Source: Atherinomorus stipes
Taxonomy: Eukaryota; Chordata; Actinopteri; Atheriniformes; Atherinidae
NCBI GenBank assembly: GCA_023101725.1
Contig: JALJCO010001448.1
Span: 1 to 64,000, forward strand
Direction of reading: 5' to 3'
DNA length: 64,000 nt
Below, one piece after another: positions 1-11,499 of the stretch (position 1 is the stretch's first letter; each line of letters starts with the position of its first letter). The notes below the pieces were generated by a model that saw nothing but the letters and a program-made list of their open reading frames with translations, did no database searches and was not told the origin of the DNA. The translations under genes were made by a program, and so were the position numbers.

Positions 1-2379
1 AGTGTGTCTAGTCATAGTGCAGTCCAAGTAAAATGTAAAGTCCATGCCAGACCCTTTAAAGAAGACACCATGCTAGTCTTTGAACCAGACGAAAACCCTC
101 AATGGCCAGAAGGACTCCAGTTTTGTGACACGTTAGTACAAGTAAGGAAAGGGGAACAGCCTAACATTATTCTTAGTGTTCAAAATCCCACTGACCATGA
201 CGTCACATTAACAGGAAGGTTAACTGTTGGCACAGTGCAGTCAGTTACATCAGTGTACCCCCTTGGTATGGTCGATGACTCATCTTTGTCTGCAGCTGTA
301 AATAACATCCAGGCTAAGCGCGCTGAAGATCAGGATGCTAGTACAGAGCCCTGGGATCCGCCTGTTGATCTCAGTCATTTAGGCAGCAGCCAAAGGCAGG
401 TCGTACAGGAGATGCTAAGGGAAGAGTCAGCTTCTTTCTCTAGATCAGATAACGACATAGGGTGCATTAGGAAGCTTCAGTTAAAGATCTCACTTAAAGA
501 CCCAGAGCCTGTTGCACGGACCTATATGTCTGTCCCCAAGCCTTTATATGATGAAATGAAGGACTACTTAACAGACTTAATAGCACATGGGTGGATCGAG
601 AAATCCCACTCATCTTATGCCTCCCCTATCGTGTGTGTAAGGAAGAAGTGTGGCTCTCTACGATTATGTATTGACTACAGGGAATTAAACCGTAAGACTC
701 ATCCCGACCGACAACCAATCCCCAGAGTCCAGGATATCATGGACGGCTTGGGTGGAAACACCATGTTCTCCCTACTAGATCAAGGTAAAGCTTATCACCA
801 GGGGTTTATGGAACAAGATAGTAAACACCTGACAGCATTCGTGACACCCTGGGGCTTGTATGAATGGGCCAGGATACCATTCGGGCTCATGAATGCGCCC
901 GCCGCCTTTCAGCGCTGTATGGAGGAGTGTCTGGAGGGCCTCCGAGACAAAGTCTGTGTCCCATACCTGGATGATACTCTGGTGTTCAGCAAAACATTTG
1001 AGAGTCATGTTGATGATGTACGGAGAGTGCTGCAAAGACTGAGGCAATATGGAATTAAATTAAAACCAAGCAAGGGTGAACTGTTTAAGACTGAAATCCG
1101 TTATCTTGGAAGAATAGTATCAGCAGATGGAAACAAAATGGATCCTGCTGACACTGCTGCCGTCCGGGCCCTGAAAGATAAGAAGCCAAAAACAGTTGGA
1201 GACTTGAGACAGACTCTGGGACTATTGAGTTATTATCGCCAGTACATCAAAGACTTTTCTCAAATCGCCGGCCCCCTGTATGAATTAACTAAAGCACCTA
1301 AAAAGGACAGTCAGCAGTACACCAAAGGAAGAAAGTCACGTAAGGGGAATTCAAAGGTAGTACCATCACACACACCCATTGAATGGGGAGAAGAACACCA
1401 ACAGATTCTCGAGCAACTGATAAACTGCTTAGTTCAGCCCCCTGTGTTAGCATTTCCAGACTTCTCTTTGCCATTTGTTCTCCACACAGATGCGTCCAAT
1501 AAGGGGCTGGGAGCTGTGTTATATCAAAAACAGAATGGGAAGTTGCGCGTAATTGCGTATGGATCCCGAACACTGTCAGCGCCAGAGAGGAACTATCATC
1601 TCCATTCGGGCAAGTTAGAATTCCTTGCTCTGAAATGGGCGGTCACAGAGCGTTTCAGAGATTATTTGTACTATGCCCCCTTTTTCACAGTTTACAGTGA
1701 CAACAATCCCCTCACTTACGTGTTATCAACTGCAAGACTGAATGCCACTGGAAGCAGATGGGTAGCAGAACTAGCTGATTTTAACTTCACTGTAAAGTAC
1801 CGCCCTGGCAAAGAAAACATCGACGCTGATAGTTTGTCTAGAATGCCATTGGATCCAGAGAATATTGTGACTGAATGCACAGAAGAGATGTCCTATGATG
1901 CAGTGGGAGCAACTGTCCAGGCAGTCGAAACACAGTCTGAATTAAATGCCTCGTGGTCAATGGCTATCTCAGTCAACACCCTACTTAGCACCCAAGATAA
2001 CCCAGTTGTTTCATCAACACCTGCACAGATTCGACAGGATCAGAGAGAGGACTCGCATATCAGTACAGTAATCCAGTCTAAGTTGTCTGGTGGGAGACCT
2101 TCACCTCAGGAACAAAGAAAACTTGATGCACTGAGTAGATGCTTGTTCCGGGAATGGGATAAGCTGGAACTGGATGGAGATGGAGTTTTATGGAGAAGGA
2201 CAAGTTGCAGGAAACAACTAGTACTGCCTGAAAAGCACAAAACAACAGTCCTGAAAGAACTGCACAACCAGATGGGTCACCAAGGTTCTGTTAGGACTGT
2301 ATCTTTAATCAGGGACCGTTTTTTCTGGCCATACATGCAGCGAGAAATAGAACAGTTCGTGATGAGCTGTGCTTGTTAA
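1..2379 (+). pseudogene. Ty3/Gypsy pol, first part: protease tail, reverse transcriptase, RNase H, start of integrase
   Basis: The frame is open at the left window edge, so the element's gag and 5' LTR lie outside. Numbering from base 4, a linker that may be the end of the protease precedes a reverse transcriptase whose first catalytic Asp is in LLDQGKAY (about residue 259) and whose YLDD box is near residues 321-324. An RNase H domain follows, with [10 protein letters not shown] near residue 494. The frame then enters the integrase zinc-binding region (HNQMGH, about 755 onward) and hits a TAA at 2377-2379. The next open segment is in the same frame, so this stop is the visible break. The order RT-RNaseH-integrase is that of Gypsy (Metaviridae) and not Copia. 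It would copy element RNA into DNA in cytoplasmic particles; with the stop it is probably inactive. Confidence 0.93.
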
Positions 2380-3810
2380 AAACAAAAGAAACCCAGTCGA
2401 GAAACAAGGGCACCTCTCTTGAACATTGCAACTACTCAGCCATTTGAACTGGTGTCAGTGGACTTCCTCCACCTGGATAAGTGCAGAGGTGGTTATGAAT
2501 ATGTGTTGGTGATTGTGGACCATTTCACACGCTTTGCACAGGCTTATCCTACAACGTCAAAGTCTGGGAAAACAGTGGCTGATAAAATATTCAATGATTA
2601 TGCTCTGAAGTTTGGTTTTCCGTCACGAATTCACCACGACCAGGGTGGTGAGTTTGAGAACCAACTTTTCTCACAACTTAGCAAGTACTGCAGTGTGGCC
2701 GGATCGAGAACTACCCCTTATCATCCACAGGGGAATGGACAAGTCGAGAGGTTTAATCGGACTTTAATGCAAATGCTCAAAACTCTCACAGACAGGGAAA
2801 AAATGAACTGGAAAGATTCTCTAAATAAGCTTATCTTTGCTTACAACTGCACACGCACAGAGGTAACAGGCTTCTCCCCATTTTACCTTCTGTACGGCCG
2901 CTCTCCAAGATTGCCCATTGACATGGTGTTCAACTTGCCAACTGAGACAGGAAACAACAGTCACCATGCCTATGTCGAACAGTGGAAGCAAGGAATGCAG
3001 GAGGCATATGCCATTGCAACTGAAAATGCATGTAAATCAGCTCAAAGGAATAAAAGGCTGTATGACACGAAAGTAAGGAGCTCAGTGTTGCACCCAGGCG
3101 ACCGTGTACTAGTGAGGAATATGACCCCCCGTGGCGGGACTGGGAAATTAAGGAACCACTGGGAGGACAACATTCATACCATTATCAGGCAAGTAGGAGA
3201 CAATGTCCCTGTGTATGAACTGAGACCTGAACATGGGAAAGGCAAATCCAGAATGCTGCACAGGAATCACCTCTTACCTTGTGACCACTTGCCAGTGGAT
3301 GTTGAGAGACATGTACCAACGAAACGTGAAAAGAAACCTCGAAAAACTGAGGATGCCAAGGGAGATTCAGGAGATGATGATGATGAGGATGAATATTATT
3401 TAATGGATTTTTCCGTTAACTCATCAACACAGCCAGCAACATCAGTGGAGGATGCACCTGTTATTGTAAATGATGTAACTGAATCTGACTCTAGCCAACC
3501 TGAAGCAGAGCAACCTCACTTGGAAAAACATACTGGAAATCAGTTGGAAACTCAGGATTGCGAGGCTGACTACTCACCTGATGTTGAAGAGGAGACTCCA
3601 CCACCCTTGGCTAATCAAGAACATGAATGCATGATGGAAAGGAGACCACAACGGCCTCAGAGACAGCGGAGACCGCCAAAGACACTGAGATATGACAAAA
3701 TAGGCACCCCATCCTGCTACAGACTTTCTGCACTACATACCTGTGGCAAGTATCCAGTCTGCATGCCACCAATGCAGTTATTCAACCAGGAGCATCTTTA
3801 CTTGTACTGA
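2380..3810 (+). pseudogene. Ty3/Gypsy pol, second part: integrase core and C-terminal tail
   Basis: This continues the frame of the upstream pol segment after its TAA stop; the first Met downstream is at 2419. Counting from that Met, the DDE catalytic triad is visible: Asp15 (VSVDFLHL), Asp74 (HHDQGGEFEN) and Glu110 (GQVERFNR), with the D-35-E spacing of retroviral-type integrases. A GPY/F-like module follows (PGDRVLVRN to RNHLLPCD, about 225-295), then an acidic, low-complexity tail of about 165 residues. I see no chromodomain. The integrase would insert the cDNA copy into the genome. The reading frame is otherwise intact over 1.4 kb, which points to a fairly young copy. Confidence 0.92.
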
Positions 3811-4207
3811 ATATTGACTGATGTGCCCTTATGAACAATTAGACGGTACACTTATGGATGCATATGGACTTCTGGCATATATAAGACTCAATGAACTGAG
3901 TCGGGACAGAGCCACATACTGATGGTACTGCTGTAATTGCACAGTTATGTGCTCTGTTATCGAATTGTCTGTCCTTGATTCAGAGACAAGACTGTAAAGT
4001 TCTGAAAAAGAAGACACTTGTGCAGACTATGGACTCATAAGATGCTTGGTCTGCCGAGAGTATTGGTGTACTTGAGACAGGAACAAAATTGTAACATAAC
4101 TGATAACAGTTTCCATGATGTTGTAGCCTATACCTGTTTCCAACATGAGGCATGTCCCTGGAGTAGCAATAATGATGTTGGGGACAACATCTAAGTCTGT
4201 GGGGGAG
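3811..4207 (+). other. 3' untranslated region of the Gypsy element and polypurine tract
   Basis: This non-coding stretch lies between the pol stop and the LTR. It ends in GGGGGAG (4201-4207), a polypurine tract of the kind that primes plus-strand synthesis directly beside the 3' LTR. An env gene is not present. Confidence 0.75.
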
Positions 4208-4573
4208 TGTGTGGCAGATTGAATTGCCCTAAACTCAGTAAAATGTCTTTATCATAAATAAGAGATACCTGATCAGGTCACATTTGAAATGTTATTGTTC
4301 TTTATAAACTTTATTTGTTTTTTTTCTTAGTTTGATCTTTTTGGAGTATTTTTCTGATTATTACCTGTTTGAATTAATCTGTAGAAACCGAAAGTGTTAC
4401 CTGTTTGAGTTTATTGGTAGAAACTAAAACAGTTACCAGAGGATGCCAGCAGGGGGAGTGTGGAAGTGTTGAGCTGTGTAACGAGGCACGCCTCTTCCTC
4501 ACCTCAGTTAATACATGCGGGAGCCAAGGAAAGCTGGTGTCTGCGTGTCCTTAACTTATTTCCCCTTTTATCA
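4208..4573 (+). mobile_element. 3' LTR of the Gypsy element
   Basis: The LTR is inferred to start with TGTGTGGCAG directly after the polypurine tract (4208 or 4210) and to end with the canonical CA at 4573, a length of about 366 bp. Its last 70 bases recur exactly at 7108-7177, which supports this 3' boundary. The 5' LTR is outside the window, so LTR-LTR divergence and age cannot be measured. A CTCF-like motif (CCAGCAGGGGGAG) lies at about 4447-4459. Confidence 0.75.
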
Positions 4574-4581
4574 GGTATGAA
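4574..4581. repeat. Left 8-bp target-site duplication of hAT element
   Basis: GGTATGAA sits directly before the element end CAAGGCCGG and is repeated exactly at 6599-6606 after the opposite end. Eight base pairs is the hAT duplication length. Confidence 0.85.
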
Positions 4582-6598
4582 CAAGGCCGGATTATCCAAT
4601 GGGCATTCTGGGCACAGGCCCAGGGGCCCACGCCCACGTGGGGCCCACTGTGAGGAAATGAACAGAATCAGATCTGAGGCTCCGCTTGGCAGGAATACAT
4701 GTAAATGCATCGGTACTCCAGCCAGTAGGGGGCCCCAGAGGGCTAACAGACTATGAATACTACAGAGCAGCAGCTCTCTTGGTGGAGAGTTTGTAACTAG
4801 ACTGGTGGACTGGAGCAGAACTCATGAAAGCGGCCCCACCGCTACCTCTCAGTCTGGCTTCCAGTAGCAGCGCCTTTTTAACTGAATATGCTGCTGGCGA
4901 AATGACATAAGGAACATTAGCTAACGTTCTTACAATGACCGAAACTCTTCGACCTCTTACGCAATTGACGTAATTTCAGCAGATTCTGAAAGCCGAGAAG
5001 CGCAGCTTTGCGCTGATATGCAGCATATTACGGTAAAGACACCGGCGTGTGCTCTGTGTTCAATTGTGCAGCGGTGAGAAAAACGATCAAAGTGGTAAAT
5101 AATAGCGTCTTTCTGGAAGTTTGTTGTGTCGTTTGCACATATTATAACATAAAGTGAAGGAAAAAAGATGAGACAATCTAGACAAATACACAATTTTGTC
5201 ACCCTGTGACAGAAAATAAAGTTTATCTCATTTTATGAGGAAGAAGAGAGCTCCTGCTGGATTTGTGGATGGGGATGAGCAGCAGTTGTACACTAGATAT
5301 TTATTCTTACATTATGTAACACCATTTATTTTCAATAGCTGGGGCAATTTTTCTTATTGGCTTTAACTAAAACTGCTGTATAATTTTCTATTTATGACTT
5401 TACTGTCTTATGTATCACTTTTATTTTTATTATCAAACCTAAAAATAATATTGGGGCAGAGGAATTCGCACAAAAAATATTTGTGGGAGATTTATTAGAT
5501 TAATTATTGAGCTTTATTAATTTAAAAAAGAGAAAATGGACCAAGTGGACTGTAACTATTAAACTGGTGAGAGCAGGTTTATCTAATGAGGACAAGTTTT
5601 CTGCATGTTGATGAGAAAAGACAAGAAAAACCAAACAGACAGGTTGATGGTGCACATACAGAAGCTCATTCAGCTCTGAGCAGCTCAGCCCGTCCTGGTG
5701 AGTTTGTGGCTGTCATGATGTTGAAGATAAAAGAGAACTTTGACTATATCAGGTGAAAGCTTATCCATCAAGCTAGGAATACTGAGTTATAGCATTTATA
5801 GAAAATAAATGAGTCCAGTTCTTCCTGAAGTCAACAATCATCTCTTATATTGTGTTTGTGTTGAAGATGAGCTGATTCTGCACCCAGTGATCATCTCACC
5901 AAGTGACTGACCAGAAATGGTGAGAGTACAGTGCCTTGTGGTGCTTCAGTGCTGTTAACCTCCATCTCAGACACACTGTGGTCTGTTTGGTAGCTGCTCA
6001 GAGATCCAGGTGGAGGAGGAGGAATCCACCTGGAACTGATGGAGCTTCTCACATAATGTAACAAAGCAGCTGAATCGTATTAAAAACACTTTATAAATCA
6101 AAGAACATGACCCTCAAAGTGCTGCCTGATTGGTCCAGATGAGAGTGAGATCTCTGACGCAGGTAGATAATGGTGCTTTCAACCTCAAGAACATTATGAT
6201 ATGCAGACTGGAACGGATCCTGAGATGTTGACTGCTTACTGAGGTGAGCCAATGACAGTTTCTGCAGGACTTTCATGATGTGACATGTGAGGACAGCTGG
6301 TCTGTAGTCATCTGGCTCTGATAGTTTATAAAGACATAAGAGGAGGACAGAGAAAGAAAGACATAGGAGGAAGACAAACAAGACGGAAAGAAACTCCAGC
6401 TATTTACATGTGCTATAGTTTGATTGCAGTGTAGTGGTTTTTTTTATGTTGTTGCTGCCGGCTGAGAAATGTTGTTTTACAATAATACTAAGTGAAATCT
6501 GAATGATGGACATTATATATGATGTCCTTTTGGTTGTGATTGGAGGGGCCCTTCAAGACTTTGTGCCCAGGGGCCCCTGCTTCCTTAATCCGGGCTTG
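4582..6598. mobile_element. Nonautonomous hAT-type DNA transposon, about 2.0 kb
   Basis: The ends are CAAGGCCGGATTA on the left and TAATCCGGGCTTG on the right, a terminal inverted repeat matching at 12 of 13 positions. Sub-terminal GGGGCCC-rich blocks occur on both sides (4620-4650 and 6541-6585). Exact GGTATGAA duplications flank it. No transposase frame is visible, so it would need enzyme in trans. It inserted immediately after the Gypsy 3' LTR and carries a LINE remnant near its right side. The superfamily is inferred from the duplication length and the CA start. Confidence 0.82.
5640..6381 (-). pseudogene. LINE reverse transcriptase fragment (L2/CR1-like) inside the hAT element
   Basis: On the minus strand a 96-codon frame (6091-6381) contains DDYRPAVLTCHIMKVLQKL, then DPFQSAYHN and RVMFFDL. 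These match the finger/palm region of fish L2/CR1-group LINE reverse transcriptases (the NDYRPVALT and MFFDFSSAFN blocks). Sequence down to about 5640 continues the similarity with frame breaks. It lacks the catalytic centre and is a dead fragment that travelled with, or inserted into, the hAT element. Confidence 0.6.
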
Positions 6599-6606
6599 GG
6601 TATGAA
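6599..6606. repeat. Right 8-bp target-site duplication of hAT element
   Basis: GGTATGAA, identical to 4574-4581. Confidence 0.85.
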
Positions 6607-7107
6607 TCCTCTCATAACAACTGTTAATGTTTGCATATGGGTTAAATGTTTGCTAAACCTGCTTAAGACGGCTCTTTTAGGTCAATGTGGCTGCATGTTT
6701 TAAAGTAACAAAGTAAGTTCCGTGATGACGATGGGCCACGTTCAAAGTTGGTGGGAATTAGCTTAAAGCTAACTGTGTTATATGCTAACTGGCCTCCTGT
6801 ATACAAAGCTGCATTAATTGTAAAATCTATGGAATTAGCTGTAAAGCTACTATTGTCATGCCCCATACCTGAAGTGTTTTGTGTTGAATTTCTGAATTGT
6901 GATATTAATCATTAGATTACTGTGACATGTGGGTTAGATCAAATGATCGTGGCATCAAGCTAAGTTACTGTAGTTCCATTTTGTTTATTCACTGTATAAT
7001 ATTTTGGTACTGACATTTTTGTCAAATGTATACAAATGTTGGCGATACAGATGCACGTATATATACCTGTGCCACAATTGTATGTCATGGAATGTAACCA
7101 ATTTGTG

Positions 7108-7179
7108 TCAGTTAATACATGCGGGAGCCAAGGAAAGCTGGTGTCTGCGTGTCCTTAACTTATTTCCCCTTTTATCAGG
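7108..7179 (+). repeat. Second copy of the Gypsy LTR tail (72 bp, exact)
   Basis: Bases 7108-7179 are identical to 4504-4575, covering the last 70 bases of the 3' LTR plus GG. The 500 bases before it (6607-7107) show no resemblance to the rest of that LTR. It may be the end of a second, diverged or recombinant LTR. Confidence 0.8.
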
Positions 7180-8010
7180 GCTTTTACATATGCAGCAGTT
7201 TAATGATGGGCTTCTTTATCATCATGGCAAAACTGTTCAACTCTGTTAAATCAATATTTGAATGTGTTTACAAGGACATGATGTAAGTTTCTCCTGATCC
7301 TGTTCAAGCATGGACTGTAAAAATAGGTATTTTGTTTGGGCCCAGATCCATGAAGCTGGATCTTCCTGAGACAGAAGGAGACCAGAGAGTGAACATTTTA
7401 CCTGAGTCCACGGCAAAAGCATTTCTTTTAGAAGTGGAAATAATAACAATGGCAGCGTCTCATATTTGATATTTCCTGGAAGATCACAGGCAAACCCTCT
7501 AACCTGGGTAGTTATGTCCGTCCAGTCACTGGCAGGTTGATGAAAACGGTGACAGGCTGGCATTGCCTCTGCTGTCGTCATCATCTGTTTACTTGTGTGT
7601 GTTTTGGCCTTTGCTTATCGATAAACAGTCAGACCTGGGGTCCTGAGGGGAACCTTCTGGAACATATTCTGCCTGCACAAATATTGACCAGTCCACAAAG
7701 CACTTTCATCATCAGCTGCAAGCAGGACAGGGGGACCAAGTTCGCTGACAAGAGCCAGATGTTTCGCTTTGAACGTAGGTTGGATGTGTTTACATAATCC
7801 AAACTACTGCTGGAAAATACCAACGCTAGTGCTTTGGTGGGGTGTATTAATCAATTTACCCCCTTTTTATTATTACTATATTTGTATTGAGCACATGAGG
7901 TTGCATTATGTATGAAATACAATATAAATGAACCAACCTTATATTTATTATTAATTTATTTCTTAATCTATGGTGCTTTGACACAACCATCAACATAGTT
8001 CTTGTCTGCT
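7180..8010. other. Non-coding stretch, nothing recognised
   Basis: Short open frames occur on both strands but none has a recognisable domain, splice context or repeat end. I see no RNA gene or element boundary here. Confidence 0.4.
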
Positions 8011-8056
8011 GGATGGGATGGGATGGGAGGGAGGGATGGATGGATGGATGTATGGA
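8011..8056 (+). repeat. GGAT-rich microsatellite
   Basis: Imperfect runs of GGATG/GGAT, including three tandem GGAT units near the right end. Confidence 0.85.
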
Positions 8057-8127
8057 TATGTGACAGTGTGGGGTCCTGTCACTATGCCTCCGATAGATCA
8101 TGCGCCCTGGCTACTTGGCCACAGGCA

Positions 8128-8240
8128 TGTCCCTTTGGCTGAATGGTCAACGCGCATGACTCTTACCTGGGAATCTAGGGATCAAATCCCGCCCGGGCCC
8201 TCCGTTGCGTACCTTGACACGGATAGATGATAGAAAGATA
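8128..8240 (+). mobile_element. tRNA-derived SINE head
   Basis: An A-box-like TGGCTGAATGG (8136-8146) and a B-box-like GGATCAAATCC (8179-8189) are spaced as in a tRNA-type RNA polymerase III promoter. The sequence cannot fold as a clean tRNA and is followed by a degenerate GATA-rich tail, so it is a SINE remnant and not a tRNA gene. Confidence 0.55.
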
Positions 8241-9120
8241 GATCTCTCTCTATGTCGCTTCAGAGCATATCTACTTATCTGAATAATGCCATGTTCATCA
8301 ACAGGCTTTCTAGATTCAGTAAAGCTAAGAAATAGTCCAATAAGACGGAAAGAGTGTTTGTCAGTTTGCTGATAATCATTGATCAGCAAATCCTGGTAAG
8401 TAAAGTGGAAGTATGGATGCTAAATTCCTAGGATAAAACGATGTTCTCGTCAGTCCCAGTTTACTCATTGCAACTAACAGTGAAACGTGACTTGGAAAAC
8501 ATGACTTGTCAACATATCTGGATGATACTCATTTACTCAGTGAGGTGGTACAGCTCAGTTTTGGATGTACTGATGGATCTGATAACAGCTTTGCTCCATC
8601 CACCCTATAGGCAAACAATGTAACATCTCATTTTCAGTTACAGAATAATATTTACCTTTCTCTCAGTGGAGCTGCTACTTCCCACAGATATCCCATAACT
8701 AAGCTTGGCCTACTTTTCTGTTGAAACTGAATGCACAGACAAGAAATGACTCGTAATGCCCAAAAGTCTACAACCACATTTAAAAACTGCAGATCTTATT
8801 TGTGTTAAGTCTTTTTCTGTTTGTTTTTAAAAGACCAGATTTAGAAACAAGTCTGAGAAGTAAAATGAAGAAAGATTTCATGTTTCTGTCCAGGTCAAAG
8901 AAACAAAAAGAAGACGTTTGGTGATGCTGTCAGTGTCTTGCAGTTGAATCCTGCCACTAAAGTAGCATCCAGAGGACATTAAGGAGTGGTTGATTGATTA
9001 ATCAGAGTTTTTTTTAAATAATTACTTGCTCTCCACGTATAAATGTGCCTGTGCTCCATGTTTCCAGTTTACCATAGTAAATATCAGGCTTTAAAAGTAC
9101 GGGTTGAATTGTAGCTGACG
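8241..9120. other. Non-coding stretch, nothing recognised
   Basis: AT-rich unique-looking sequence. No domain, repeat end or tandem structure was recognised on either strand. Confidence 0.35.
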
Positions 9121-9129
9121 GGAAGGCAG

Positions 9130-10640
9130 ACAGGTATCGGTAGGCTAAGCCGAATGTGGCTCTGGCTGTGGCAGAAGTGAAAATACTTTGAAGACCTCCC
9201 CAATCCCACCAATGTGTCTTCTGATGAGGAAACAGAGTTTGGGGACTCAGGGGTGGACTCTGTCACCGGAGCTGAGATAGCTGAGGTGGTTCAAAAGCTC
9301 TTTGGTAGCTGGCCCCAAGGGTGAATGAGATCTGCCCAGAGTTCCTCACAGCTCTGGATGCTGCAGGACTGTCTTGGCTGACACGTCTCTGCAGCATCAC
9401 ATGGACATCAGGGGTAGTGCCTCTGGACTGGCAGACTGGGGTGGTGGTCCCCAGTTGGGTCTGGAGGGTGTGCTCCAGGTACAGGGGGATCACACTCCCC
9501 AGCCTCCCCTGCAAAGTCTGTCCAGGGGTCTTGGAGATGAGGGTCCACTGGGTAGCTGAATCTCAGTTTGCGGAGGAGTAATGTGGTTTTTGTCCTGGTT
9601 GTGGAACAGTGGACCACCTTTACATCCTCTTCAGGGTCCTGGAGGGGACATGGGAGTTCGCCCAACCAGTCTACATCTGCTTTGTGGACTTAGAGAAGGC
9701 GATCAACTGTGTCCCTCGAGGACTCCTGTGGGGGTGCTCTAGGAGTATGGAGTACTGGACCCCCTTGTTCAAGCTCTCTGTGCGACCAGTGCCAGAGCTT
9801 GGTCTGCATTTCTGGCAGTAAGTCAGATTAGTTTCGGTTGAGGGTTGGATTCCGCCAAGGCTGCCCTTTGTCACCGATCCTGTTCATAACCTTACTGGAC
9901 AGGGTTTCTAGGTACAGACAAGGTGTTGAGGGGATCTGCTTTGGTGGCCTCAGGATTGGGCCTCTGCTTTTTGTGGATGATGTGGTTCTGTTGGCTTCAT
10001 CGGGCCATGATCTCCAACTCTTGCTGGAGCGATTCACAATGGAGTGTGAAGCGGCTGGGATGAGAATTTGCAACTCCAAATCCAAGACCATGGTCCTCAG
10101 CCGGGAAAAGGGTGGAGTATCCTCTTTGAGTCGGGGGTGAGGTTCTTCCCCAGGTGGAGAAGTTCAAGTGTCTCAGGGTCATGTTCACGAATGAGGGAAA
10201 GATGGAGCGGGAGATGGACAGACAGTACAGTGCGGCATCCAGAGTGATGCATACTCTATATCAATCTGTTGAGGTGAAGAAGGAGCTGAGCCAGAAGGTG
10301 AAGCTCTCGATTCACCAGTCGATCTACGTTCCTACCATCACCTATGGTCACGATTTGTGGGTCATGACTGAAGGGATGATATCAATGGGTACAAGCGGCC
10401 AAAATGGGTTTCCTCCACAGTGTGGCCGGGTTCTTTCTTAGAGATGAGTGAGGAGCTCGGTCTTCCGGAATGGGCTCAAAGTAGAGCTGCTGCTCCTCCA
10501 CATCAAGAGGATCCAGATGAGGAGGCTCGGGCATCTGGTCAGGATTCCTCCTGGAAGCCTCCCTGGTGAGGTGTTCCAGGCACGTCCCACAGGGCGAGAC
10601 CCCGGGGAAGACCAAAAAGAAAATGGATAATGAGATTGTG
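9130..10640 (+). pseudogene. 5'-truncated LINE with broken reverse transcriptase
   Basis: Collinear pieces of a non-LTR reverse transcriptase appear in shifting plus-strand frames. In order they are a palm region with CFVDLEKAINCVPRGLLW (about 9680-9735), RVGFRQGCPLSPILFITLLD (9841-9900) and the catalytic LLFVDDVVLLAS (about 9964-9999), where FVDD stands for the usual FADD. The thumb region FKCLRVMFTNEGKMEREMDR follows (10160-10219), then VPTITYGHDLWVMTE (10330-10374) and LLLHIKRIQMRRLGHLVR (10490-10545). No endonuclease remains and at least four frameshifts or stops are present. The clade is uncertain. It is a dead insertion. Confidence 0.85.
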
Positions 10641-11145
10641 CAAATGAGCAGAGTGCACATTTATGAGCAATGTTTTCTTATATTTTTCATCTGTCTAAGT
10701 ATACACACAATGTCCCTGAGAAATCCTTTGACCGCAGTGAGCAACATAGGACATGCACTGTGGCCACGCCAGTATTATACCCTACTTATACCCCCTGAAA
10801 AAAGCCCAAAGAAATCCCAAATTCTGACAGGGTATGCAAACTTATGAGCACAACTGTAAGTGATTTGGTCCACATACAATAAAAAAAAGAACAACAAAAA
10901 AACAACTGTTTTTTCAAGAGCTGTGCATTAGGCTATGAGTGAGGGTACTGGTCCTGCTTTGGAAGAATTGAGACATGTAGATCTTGCAGAAATCAAAATT
11001 TTTCACATGATAACATTCTCATTTTTGACAATGAGATGTGAGGTGTAGCACAAGCATGCAAAACAGCTACGAGTACATGGAGAAATATTTCATCGATCCA
11101 ACTGAAATCATTCAATCAGAGATTCCATCTGTCATGTTTGTCATG
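10641..11145. other. Intergenic, with one lone transposon-like terminus
   Basis: ATGCAAACTTATGAGCACAA (10834-10853) resembles the right terminus of the MITE at 24473-24746. No partner end was found on the left, so this is at most a solitary end. The rest is unremarkable AT-rich sequence. Confidence 0.4.
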
Positions 11146-11148
11146 TTT

Positions 11149-11345
11149 GGGGGACTGGGAAGCCTAGTGGTAATGTTGTGGGCTTTGGCGTGGCAAACCC
11201 AGGTTCAAGTCCCTGACACGACACTCAGGTGAACCACCATGGACCTTTGAGCAAGGTCCTTGACCCCCCCCCAACTGCTCCCTGGGCGTTGTAATTGACT
11301 GCCCAATGCTCTCAGGTTCAACCTGAGATGGGTTACATGCAGAGA
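11149..11345 (+). mobile_element. tRNA-derived SINE (same head family as 34121-34345)
   Basis: AGCCTAGTGGTAA (11161-11173) is an A-box-like stretch and AGGTTCAAGTCCC (11201-11213) a B-box. The body (GACACGAC, CTTTGAGCAAGGTCCTTGAC) is collinear with the reverse-oriented SINE at 34.1-34.3 kb. The two copies have different 3' tails. Pol III would transcribe it if it were active. Confidence 0.72.
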
Positions 11346-11499
11346 ACAAACTTGGAAAAGACGAAATTTGAAAAAAAAAATTACTGCAAATCAGCTGACA
11401 GGTTTACATGGTGCATTTTTGTTCTGATTAGCATTCAGTCTGATCAAAAATGCTCCATGTAAATGCGGCTGTAAATTACTGTAGCCTAACTCTGTCTGT

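Noticed and set aside
4460..4756. 98-codon plus-strand open frame
   Set aside because: It spans the LTR end, the target duplication and the hAT end, so it cannot be an evolved gene. Its LIHAGAKESWCL peptide recurs at 7.1 kb only because the LTR tail is duplicated.
8128..8205. tRNA gene
   Set aside because: A and B boxes are present but the arms do not pair as a tRNA cloverleaf. The same applies to 11149, 27375 and 34121, which are SINE heads.
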